From the NCBI GenBank assembly GCA_934045075.1, contig OW203726.1:20213488-20277487 (forward strand): a stretch of 64,000 nucleotides of DNA. Direction: 5' to 3'. Source of the stretch: Yponomeuta sedellus (lineage: Eukaryota > Arthropoda > Insecta > Lepidoptera > Yponomeutidae). Under the pieces are notes generated by a model. The model saw nothing but the letters and a program-made list of their open reading frames with translations. It made no database searches and was not told the DNA's origin. The position numbers and the translations under genes are program-made. Shown piece after piece: positions 24,450-36,400 of the stretch (positions are counted from its first letter, which is position 1; the number at the start of each line of letters is the position of its first letter).

Positions 24450-27400
24450 CATACATACATACATACATACATACATACATACATACATACATACATACAT
24501 ACATACATACATACATACATACATACATACATACATACATACATACATACATACATACATACACACACATTACCCTCCTATTATTGGGCTCCGCCGCACA
24601 AGAATATGTGGTCTGATCCTACGTGCTGCTACTCACATAAGTACGAGGTCCGTCTTCACGAAGGCTGTCCACACTTACACGACCATAAACATACATAAAT
24701 ACACATATACATACAGACACACACATACATATTTAAAAACATATATACATACACCCTCGCTCGTGCGCGTGGCCTAGTCGAACCGAGTGATTGAAATCAA
24801 TCACTTGTGTTAAGCAACAAAAGGCTCGGTCGGGCACAGGATGGGTGAACGTCCTGTGACTACCGCTAATGGCATTTTTTCGAGCGCTTCCGTGCTTCGC
24901 AAGGCACTTTAAGCCGTTGGTGCCGGCTGTCATGTAATGGCAGTCGTTAAGCCATGTCAGAGGCCTTATGGACGGCTTGACAATTTCTGACAGTAAGACC
25001 CGCCACTGTCTTACAATTCTCCACCGACCCGGTCTTGGCCGCCGTGGTGGAGTATGGCCTAACCTTCCTGAGATGCAGGAAGAGACCCGTGCCCGAGTAG
25101 TGGGGACACACAAGGGTTGATATCAATACATACACACACACACATACAAAATGAATGAGCCAAAAAGATTCCTCTCCTTTTCGGCTCCGGTAAGGTAAAA
25201 ATATGTGTTTTGAATATATAGGCTTTAACCTGGGGCCCTAAGGCGTATTACACTGCGTCAAGAAGTACTTCGTACTGCTACTCACATAAGTACATTTCAA
25301 GATCCGTCTTCACGAAGGCTGGCCACACTGAACCGACCATATACATACATACATACATACATACATACATACATACATACATACATACATACATACATAC
25401 ATACATACATACATACATACATACATACATACATACATACATACATACATACATACATACATACATTCATGCATTCCTCCTATTATTGGGCTCCGCCGCA
25501 GTTTGGTAAAAATATGTGTTTTGAATCTATAGGGCTTAATCTGCCGACCTAGAAATGTATTAAAAGAGGCGTGTTATAATGCGTCAAGCCGTGCCTCGTA
25601 CTGCTACTCACATAAGTACATCTCAAGGTCCGTCTTCACGAAGGCAGTCCACACTGACCCAACCAGTTTGCTGACGCAGGAGATCATGCACAGCATCGAG
25701 TCTTCCATCTGGAGCTTGCGGCTGAGCACCGTGATTGAGAATATGGCACCTGTCGGAGTTTTCATTGGCTTATTAAATATTTTCATAGGGTTTTCCAAAT
25801 TTTTATTTATAGGTAATAATAGTATGTTTTTATAGGGTATCATAGGAGCATAGTTGTTTATTTGCTATCCTACTTCTATCCTCCTCTTCATAATTGAAAA
25901 TATAAAAATGAAACTAAACCTAAAACTAATTTAAATAACATATTTGATCCAGTTCGCTGTCGGTCCAGTACCAAGAAGGCTGGCGGCATTGCCTCGCTGA
26001 GGGGCGAGGCTTAAGCGCTCGCGACCTAAGCGAATCGAGTGATTAGTTTCAATCACTTGAGTTAAGCAACAACAAGCGCGGTCAGGTGCAGGATGGGTGA
26101 CCGTCCCGTGACACAGCTACGGCTAGTAGCATTTTTCCGAGCGCTTCCGTGCTTCGCAAGGCGCTTTGAGCCGTTTGTGCCGGTTTAAGCCATGTCAGAG
26201 GCCTTATGGGCGGCTTGATATCTTCTGACAGTAAGGCCTGCCACTGTTTTACAATCCTCTTACAACCCGGACTCGGCCCCCGTGATAGAGTATGGCCTAA
26301 CCATCCTGCGATGCAGGAAGAGACCCGTGCCCTAGTAGTGGGGACAAGGGTTGATAACACAAGACACGGCTAAGCAATATATATCGAATTGTCATATGTT
26401 TACCTATTTATTTACTAGTACTTGGAAAACTAACAGTTTTAAGACCTGATTACAGATTTTCACTTTTATAACACAGATTAACTTTGATAATTTAGATATT
26501 GTATAGAATCAGGCGTTACTTTGCGGAAATCCATAATAGCATAACAATGTGAAAATGAAAAAAAAAGAACGAAAAATGTGAAAATCTCTTAGCTAAATTC
26601 CGCCGTTTTTGGCGAAATTTAGCAAAATAATTTTTACATTTTTATGCTTTTGATAATTTAGATATTCTTACATAACCCAAATTTAGAAATTGTTATAACT
26701 TTAATTAAATAACATTTCAAATCGTATTTTATTATAGTACCGATTGTGTTGCTATTATTGTTTGAAATCTAGCAGTCTGTTGCTATAAGTGAAAACCTAT
26801 AAATGGCTCACTATTTAGTTTATAAGTTTCAATGTGGTTTATCAGCTTGATTTTCCATAGATAAAAAATTAATAAATAAAATAAATATGTATTATAAACT
26901 AGAAATTGTAGGTATACCAAACGCGAACCTGATGTTACTCACCAAACGAATGAAGCACGATGGAGTAGCTGACGATCATGCCATACTTGACCATGTCCCA
27001 GTTGAGTTGACTCCTCACGAACAGGTAAAATATGGTGTGCTCCGCTGAAGTAATTAAGAAAACATATATACATTATATACCTATACATTAGTGTAAAATA
27101 TGTGTCGCTACCTGTAAATAATACAGAGAGTATTGTAAAGAGGTATTACGATGTAAAGCCTAACTGCAAAATAAGGTACTCGGGGCTGCAAGAGATGCAA
27201 ATTACTTCAGCCAGATGTTGCTGCCTGTACGTCATGTAGAGAGTATTGTAAAGAGGTTCGAAATTTCGCTGATGCCGGCACTTGCGCATTAGATCAGTCA
27301 GGAGAGCGCTGGCACGGTTAGCGAGAGGTCACGGTTTCGAGTCCCGACATGGGTGGAATTTTTAGCCTCTAAATAGGTTTTTAAAATTGTCCTTGGCAAC

Positions 27401-30400
27401 GGTTAGTGCAACAAAAAGGATATAAAAAATGTAATGTAAAACATGAAGTTTTGAAAACCTATTTAGAGGCTAAAAATTTCACCCATGCCGGGATTCAAAC
27501 CCGCAACCTCTGGCTATCCGTGCCAGCGCTCTACCAATTGAGCCAATAGGCGACTCACGGCATCAGTGAAATTTCGAACCTCTTTACACTATTCTCTGTA
27601 TTCTGTATGAAGTTTTGCTTCGTATTCAGCATAAATTGACAGATGATACATAAATACGGTCTGTTAGCTTTTGGAATATACCTCGGGTTCTAGAGTAGGC
27701 TTCGGTTATCTCCGAAAGCATACGAGTGTAATACTACCTCTGCTCTGATTTCGAAATTAAGTGTCATGTTAGTTCCGATTTGTAACTGATAACTAATACA
27801 CGAATATATCCGATTCTATCCGATAGTAGCCGAGGTATATTTTAAAAGCTAACAGATACATACGTACATACATACCTACATACATATGTACGTAAGTACT
27901 AAAATACATACATGAAAACCTATTTAGAAGCTAAAAATTCCACAAATGCAAATTGTCCTTAGCACGGGTTGGTGCATGAAAAATAAAAAAAGTATACCTA
28001 TATACATACATAAATACAAACAAAGAGGTCCTTGCCTGGTTACTTTAGTAAAAATCATCCTAATTTCACTATTTTTATTTTTAATGCACTAACCCGTGCT
28101 AAGGAACAAATTTAAAAAAAGCCTCTAAATAGGTTTTTAAATTTCATCCTAATTTGTCCAGATTCAGTGATTATAGTGTAGAAGTTATAGTAATTATTAT
28201 TATGGTGCTCTGGTTTTCACTATATATTTATTATAATCAGATTCAAGTATACAAAATGTCCACACCTGGAATAATAATGATTGTTTTAATTTTTTCTTGT
28301 AGTTTATTACTTCTTACGTAAGGCACAAAACTTTCCTCTAAGCCAGACATCAACCGTTTGTAGTTCCCACTGCTGAAGCACGGGTCTCCTCCTGCATTGC
28401 AGGAACGTTAGGCCATACTCCATACTATACTATAAGCCATACTATAGTCCATAAGGAGATATTGAGACAGATTAAGATTTGCTGTGTGGTGTCGGCCTAG
28501 AGAAAAGAACCAACCCAATTCTTTCCGCGGGGGTCGTAAAAGGCGACTAAGGGACACGAACCGGGGGGAGGGCAGCAGCGCCCCCTGCAGTACAATTCCA
28601 CCGAACTGCGATCCCCAACCCGCATGCCCAGCGTGGGGATTATGGGCCCTTATGATAGCACAACATGGCGCTCTATAGAGGAGAGCTATGTCCAGCAGTG
28701 GACTAGTATAGCCTGACGACGACGACGAAGGGCTTGATTACTGCCCGTGCCCACCGCTTTTTTAATTTTCTTGAACCACTTAATTGCACAATATAAAATA
28801 AATGACTGATTTCTAAGAATTCATGCAAAAGTTAATGTAGATTTCTAAACATTAATGCAAACATGAAGTGAGAAGTAAAAATAAATACTTACAACTGCTG
28901 GGTCCGAAAAGTATGAACACCGTAAACAGGGTCAGTATCACTTTGACTCTCTTGTTATTCGCCCGTGACCGGTAGGCTACCTTTAGTGTCTCCATGACGT
29001 GGGATAGGTTGAAAAACGATACGCCAGCACTGTTTGGCCGCTCGGGCTGTGGAAAGAAATATATTATTTTTTTCTGGTTGTGCATTTTTTTTTCTGTTCG
29101 TAGAATAAATTGTTCTGTATCAAGAAAGAAAACACATAAATACAAAAACTTCGGCCTTTTCATCTAGGAACTTTTTCATGAGGTGGTTTTTACAGCGTCT
29201 AATGGCACCTTCACTCACACATGAAGGGACCACTCGGACGCTAAAGTACTAGGGACATTATGACAATTATGTCGCAGGCATATAAATAAAAGTTACCTAC
29301 AATGAAAAAAGTACAATGGGAGGCCTTATTGATAACAGTAATTTCAACATTATAAGCAGCTTATAAACGTTGCACTACAGAGTGCAGGCCTTCTCTCAAA
29401 AATAGTGGGAGTTATGGGGTCAAGGGGTAATCCGGTGATTACTATCATTTATCAACCTACAGAGAAATGAATACCATATTGTTTCAGCGCAAATACTTTA
29501 AAGGTTAATTTTTCTTTAGTTTTTAAGCTTAACAAAACAAAAAAATTGAAAATTTTGGGAATTGCAATAACATTATTTTTGTTTCTACGGTAGTTCCAAT
29601 ATTGTTAAATTAAATTAAATTGAAATTGATACTCGCTTTTAATTATAACTGGTACCCCAAGTCATAGGTCTAATCTAGAGTGGCCCCTGGAAATTCCCCT
29701 GATTGTTTTTTATTGCTTAACGCCTTATGGTTTTTTTATTTGCTTAGAATAAGTGTAGGAAATCCCGGCGCAGACTGAAAAACAGCATTAATGCTGAGGC
29801 TCCAACCATATCAAAAGTGTGAACTAAATAATATGTATTCGTATCCTAAGCAAATTTTTACTTTTGAATAAAATTATACTTATTTATTTGTTTATTTTTT
29901 GACACAAGTCTTTGCATGCACCTTATTCTGATATTTGTTATGTACAGTCGCGTGCACTAACACGAACCTTGTCACTTTAACCTCCTCTAGCCTGATGTAT
30001 GAGAAATTGACTATTTATGACGAAGAAGAAGCTTCTTGTGAAATTTTGGAACGAGTGCATTCCAAAATTTCACAAGAAGCTACTTCTTTATATAGTCTAA
30101 ATTGACTATTTTGACTTTGACAAGTGCACGTAACCGTATATATGCGAAAAAAAAAACCGTAAGTTTGGTTTTTTTGTGTGCTAATTATCTAACGTCACCA
30201 AACAATATCAAAAGTTCTTCTTAATAATTCGATTAAGCCAAAAGTGACGATTATAAAACTAAGTACTGATGATAGCTGTAGTGTTTGTATCTATTAAATA
30301 GATATAGTACACTGTCTCACACACACAAGTGGTGGGGAGCTGTCAATCTGTCAGTGCGCTGCGTGAGAGCGTGGAGTGAGGTTGGACGTGCTTCGTGTAA

Positions 30401-33400
30401 TACCGACTTGGTGTGATAGTGAGCCAGTGACAACACAAGGAAATACTAATCTTACAAGTGGCGACGAGATAAAAGGTTAGTGCAATAGGAATTTCATATT
30501 TACTTGCTACGAAAACTGAAAAATGGCAGAAAGGTGGCGTGGTGCGTTGCAAACAACTTTATTCGGTTATCTTATCAATAATTATGTCGTCGATTTACCG
30601 ACGGGCATCTCTGTTTCCTCAGATACTTTAAAACCAAGAAAACAAATTTAATTTACAAATTAAATAAATTCCTAACGGAAGTATCAGTAGGTAACTAGCT
30701 ATTCGTCGAAGAAAAAAAAAAATCTTAAGTATATTTTTCTGTCTATCCTAATTTGGATGTAGTTGAACATGCTATCTAGAAGAAACAATAAGTATTATGG
30801 TTTTAAGTTTGTTTTATTTCATTCGATTTTGGTCTGGATGTAAAATAATAAAAATAATAATGACCTGGAAGGAACTTACAAACGTTTCCTGGTGGTATTG
30901 ACTTCAAAACAAGGCTGTGGAAATAATTAAGTGAGTATTGTAGTGTGGATTGGTTGAGACTTCATTTAATTGAAAGTACCTTCTCTGCTTTATTTCACCG
31001 GCTGACCATTAAATTGGTTGAGACTTCATTTAATTGAAAGTACCTTCTCTGCTTTATTTCACCGGCTGACCATTAAATTGGTTGAGACTTCATTTAATTG
31101 AAAGTACTTTCTCTGCTTTATTTCACCGGCTAACCATTAAATTGGTTGAGACTTCATTTAATTGAAAGTACCTTCTCTGCTTTATTTCACCGGCTAACCA
31201 TTAAATTGTTTGAGACTTCATTTAATTGAAAGTACTTTATCTGCTTTATTTCACCGGCTGACCATTAAATTGGTTGAGACTTCATTTAATTGAAAGTACC
31301 TTCTCTGCTTTATTTCACCGGCTGACCATTAAATTGGTTGAGACTTCATTTAATTGAAAGTACCTTCTCTGCTTTATTTCACCGGCTGACCATTAAATTG
31401 GTTGAGACTTCATTTAATTGAAAGTATCTTCTCTGCTTTATTTCACCGGCTAACCATTAAATTGGTTGAGACTTCATTTAATTGAAAGTACCTTATCTGC
31501 TTTATTTCACCGGCTGACCATTAAATTGGTTGAGACTTCATTTAATTGAAAGTACCTTCTCTGCTTTATTTCACCGGCTAACCATTAAATTGGTTGAGAC
31601 TTCATTTAATTGAAAGTACCTTCTATGCGCTATTTCACCGGCTCACCATTAAATTGGTTGAGACTTCATTTAATTAAAAGTACCTTATCTGCGCTATTTA
31701 ACCGGCTAACCATTTAATTCGTTAAGACCTTATTTAATTAAAAGTACATACCTTCTCTACGCAATGTCAGCGGCCTACCTTTAAACTGGTTGGGACCTCC
31801 ATTTAATGAATAGATGTTTTCCTTACAAATTCAACGGTTAACCATTAAATTGGTTGAAACTTTCATTAACCTGTAAAGAAGAGAGCAACATTGTTACTCT
31901 TGGGAGGAATGGGTCTACAAGATATATTTTATAAACTCCCTGGTGCAAGGTTGATGCAACTGTAGGGGTGGATATTTTTGAAATACCTAGCTATTAAAAA
32001 GCTAGATGAGTACTTCTACCTAATCAGAATAAAACATACGAAAGGCACATTTTCGACTCGTCAAGGAGAATGTTTTGAAAAATTTCTGATAAAACTGAGG
32101 GATCAAGCCGCAAAATATATATTTGACAATGCGAATGACCATATCATCGACCAAATAATTGAAAGATGTGTCTCGTCGGAATTAAGAAAAAAGATTTTAA
32201 CGATGGGTGATGGAGTCACATTAAATAAAGTAATAACGGAAGCAAACACCATAGAAGTGGTAAATCATCAATTGGAAAGTTACGAACTAAAAGAGAAATC
32301 AAAACAAACTGATGTCAACGTTATCGCAGGGAGATACAAAGAGAGTCCGAAATGGGACAATGAGAAAAAGAAGGCGGATGAAAGGAAGACAATGATAAAA
32401 TGTGGCAGATGCAGCCATATGCACGATTCTCAAGATATGAAACGTCCGGAAAGAGGAAAGAAATGCAATGGTTGTGGAAAACTGGGACATTTTCAGAGAT
32501 GCTGTAAAACTCAATTAGCTCAGAACAAAAGAAACACAAAAGAAACATGGATGAAAAACGAGAGAAAGATACTATAAAAAAACCACGTAGTAACACAGCA
32601 ACAAATTCCCTAGATGAGGAAGAAATTCAGTACACATTCAATGTGATCGACGACGCTACAATAGAATGTGATATAGGTGGTGTCAAAGTTGCAATATTGA
32701 TCGATTCTAGCTGCAAGCTTAATTTGATTACTCATAAAACATGGAACTACCTCAAACAAAATCGTGTGCTACAAACAAATTAAGGAATCAAATAAAATCA
32801 TGCTGGCCTATAGGAGCAAAACCCCTTTGGATGTGATGGGGTCCTTTGAAGCTGTTATGAAGTCCGATGGGAGAATTTATCGCAGCATCATTTATGTTAT
32901 TAAAGATGGTTCAAGGAACTTGCTCGGCAAAGATACAGTGATACGTTTGGGAGTATTGAAATTGGAATCAATCAGATTCAAGGAATTAATAAGCCCTTTC
33001 CTAAATTCAAAAATGTTTTGGTACACATTCCAATTGATGACATCGTGAAGACAGTTATGCAACCTATTAGAAGAATACCAATCCCACTCGAAGAAACGAT
33101 AGAAAACAAAATAAAAGAGTTATTGAATTGCGATATCATTGAAGAAGTTCACGAGCCATCTTCATGGATCTCACCAATTGTACCCATACTAAAGGACGAC
33201 GGAGAAGTACGGTAGTGTGTAGACATAAGGCGAGCCAATACGGCTATACTGAGAGAAAACCACCCACTGCCATGTATGGAACATTTACTACCCAAAATAA
33301 GAAAGGTGAAATATTTCACGAAGCTTGATATAAATAATGCTTTCCACCAAATAGAACTGCACCCAAACTCGAGACATCTAACAACTTTTATAACACCCTG

Positions 33401-36400
33401 TAGCCTCTTCAGATACAAAAGGTTGATGTTCGGAATAACATGTGCACCAGAGTTTTTCCAAAAAATCTCCATTGCAAAATATATTGGTAGCATATCAGAA
33501 TTCAGAGTACCAAAAATTATTGAGGAGCTGCAAATTCTCTTGGGCTCGTGAATTACATCTACAAGTGGACCCCTAACCTGGCTACGACGCCAGAACCCCT
33601 AAAAGAACTATTAAGAAAGAAGTTGGGAAAAAAGGCGAGTATTGAAGAATATTGGACCAAGACACAAGACGATGCGTTCCAGAAATTGAAAAATTCACTG
33701 ACGGACATAGAAACACTGGGATATTACGACGTTAAAAATAACACAAGTCATAGCAGACGCAAGCCCCGTAGGAATAGGCGCGGCGTTAGTACAAATAGAC
33801 AATAATGGACCACGAATTATTGCCGGGCAAGAGTAATATTGCCGATCCCTTGTCGCGGTTATGCAAAAACCCAAACATGCAAATAAGCTCGGTGGACCAT
33901 GTACATCAAATCGTATAATTGGCAAGGCCCCATGCAATCCCAATGCGAGACATCGTAAAAGAATTAAAGTCGGACTCAGATATCGGCAGCGTAAAAAAGG
34001 TATTTATGGTGATCATTGGGAAGAATCGGTAAAGAATTACAAAATTTTTGAAGACGAACTGTGTTTCCATGAAAATGTCCTGTTGAGGGGGAACAAAATT
34101 GTAGTCCCTCAATCACTTGAGGAAGCGGGTACTGGATGCCGTCCACGAAGGTTACCCGGGGATCGTGGCAATGAAGGGACGATTGTGATCGAAAGTTTGG
34201 TGGCCAAAGATCGATAAGGAGGTTGAGAAAATTGTAAAGAGTTGCAAAGGTTGCACCTTGGTGGGTTTACCAAATCCTCCAGCACCAATGAAACGCCGAG
34301 AACTCCCTGCTGAACCATGGATAGATGTTGCAATGGACTTACTAGGACCATTACCTAACGGTGACTATCTTTTGGTGATTATTGACTATTACAGCCGTTA
34401 TAAGGAGGTCAAAATAATTATGACGATTACCAGTGCTCAGATTATTTAAATATTAAAAGATACGTTTAGTCGGTTGGGTTACCCAGTATCTATTACTGCG
34501 GGCAATGGGCGTCAGTTCGTAAGTGAAGAATTTAAAGATTTCTGTCGGGAATGCAATATAACACTTTTTAGCACAGTTCCCTATTGGCCTCAGATGAACT
34601 GTGAAGTAAAACGCCAGAACAGGGATATTGTCAAGCGTTTGAAGATAAGTCAAACCGAGAAAAAATACATTAAAGAGGCTTTGTACGAATATCTCATGAT
34701 GTATAATTCCACTCCACACTCAGTCACAGGAAACACGCCATCGGAACTTTTCTTAAACGCCAAAACAGAGACAAAATACCTATTTTAAAGTACATGACCG
34801 ATAGGGAGGACGATACAAAAGTACGAGATCGGGACAAAATACAATAAGAGAAAGGAAAGGTTTACGGCGATCGGAAAAGGAGAGCTAAGGTTCTAGATAT
34901 ATCTACCGGAGATAAGGTGTATGTAAAAGAGGTGGAGAGAAACAATAAATTAACTACGAGTTTTAACACTACATCACATGTAGTAGAAAAGTCTGTAGGT
35001 GGCGACGTTATTGTAAGGAACGAAGAAACGGGACAGCAAATAAGAAGAAATATAGTTCACTTAAACAGAGTAGAAGGTCAATGGACGCCAGTCTTACACG
35101 ATGAGTATCGTAATGATGGAACACAAGAATCTTAAGTTGATTATTGTTGATTATATTTTAATGATTATAATGTTATAACGCTTAATTTGATTTTGTTTGA
35201 GTTAAGTTAATATCTAATGAATATTATAAATTTATTATAAATCGGATAATACCTGTTATTTGATTATAGTTGAGTAAAACTAATATTAAATAAATTTATT
35301 TTGATAAGAAAGAGATGTAGTGTTTGTATCTATTAAATAGATATAGTACACTGTCTCACACACACAAGTGGTGGGGAGCTGTCAATCTGTCAGTGCGCTG
35401 CGTGAGAGCGTGGAGTGAGGTTGGACGTGCTTCGTGTAATACCGACTTGGTGTGATAGTGAGCCAGTGACAACACAAGGAAATACTAATCTTACAATAGC
35501 TATATCAAGAACCCAACATAAACTCTACTGAATTTTATTCAACAGAGTGAAACAAAAACTCTTTTGAATTTCATTGACATTTTTTAGGTGATATAGGCGT
35601 AAGACACATGAAAAATGTGTCGCGATAGCGCGGATAAGACGCGACGCGTTATATAGAATTACCCCTGACGTCTCCATTTTGTAAGCAAAAAAATTTAAAG
35701 GATGAAGCGTCTTTTGCTCGCCGTCGCACCATGCCCTTTCTGTGTCACACACTTTATACCATACTTTTTGTATAGAGGCTCCTTTCATATTACATACCAG
35801 CTACTGTGTGCTCTTTAGAGTGCATTTGACTAATTTGTTGTGCAAATTCAAGATACGCTCGGATAAGCCCATTATCAATATACAACCTAATTACTACAAT
35901 CAGCTTATAAAACATGCCATTGTAAATGTTGAATGATTCCAAAGATTATTACAACACAGGAAAATGTATAAACATAGGAGGATAAAGTAAAGTTGGGCGG
36001 TGGGTAGAACAGTGGACTCGGAAACGAGAGAACCAGGTTCGATTCCCGGTGCGGGCGTGTACCTGACTTTGACTTCTAAGCTACATTTGTACATTTGTGA
36101 AGTTATAGTAGCAATACCACTTGCCAACCGTGAATAAAAACTTCGTGAGGAAACCTGAGTGTCTGAGGTGTTCAAATATATCAGCGCTTTCAATCCGCTA
36201 TTTGACTCTCTTTTCAAGTAAGTCTTAAACGGTTAATAACTCTTCCATTAGACCAAAAAATATTTTAGTTTATTTTTTGAGGACCTAAAAGCAACATAAA
36301 AATATATTTTAAAACTTTATTTTCCTAAACAGCCAAAAACGCGGTCAGCCATTTTTGTCTATGGTTTGAAGTCCAAAAAATTGTAAACAAAGTTTTACAT

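Larger units (their letters stand above)
22505..24600. repeat. large inverted repeat in gene 3 intron 4
   Basis: Left arm 22505-23190: GCGGCGGAGCCCAATAATAG, TATG microsatellite, a unique stretch (CTCCTTAGCCAATGGTAAGA) and SINE B. Right arm 23995-24600 carries the same parts in reverse order and complement. Spacer about 0.8 kb with a 5S SINE. The arms differ by small indels and substitutions, so it is not a very recent event. Confidence 0.75.
30277..35495 (+). mobile_element. Ty3/gypsy-like LTR retrotransposon, defective, in gene 3 intron 1
   Basis: 5,219 bp bounded by identical 180-bp LTRs (30277-30456 and 35316-35495) that begin TG and end CA. ATAGC at 30272-30276 and 35496-35500 is the target duplication. 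A GTGGCGACGAGATAAAAG primer-site candidate follows the 5' LTR, and AAGAAAGAGA (35306-35315) is the polypurine tract. Order is gag, protease, RT, integrase; no envelope gene. Stops, frameshifts and internal deletions break all of pol. It lies antisense to gene 3. Confidence 0.9.

Noticed and set aside
25280..25338. Mutually exclusive alternative exon for gene 3
   Set aside because: It keeps a donor, but no acceptor or upstream coding part; the 5' side is a microsatellite.
28484..28678. Small conserved protein gene (also 63697-63897 and its antisense relatives)
   Set aside because: The frame recurs because it lies in a dispersed non-LTR repeat; copies are truncated and lack any supported domain.
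30951..31875. CRISPR-like array
   Set aside because: The whole 64-bp unit is repeated with no variable spacers, inside an LTR element of a eukaryote.
31978..35135. Envelope gene in the LTR element
   Set aside because: After the integrase remnant there is only short AT-rich DNA before the 3' LTR, with no room or frame for an envelope protein.
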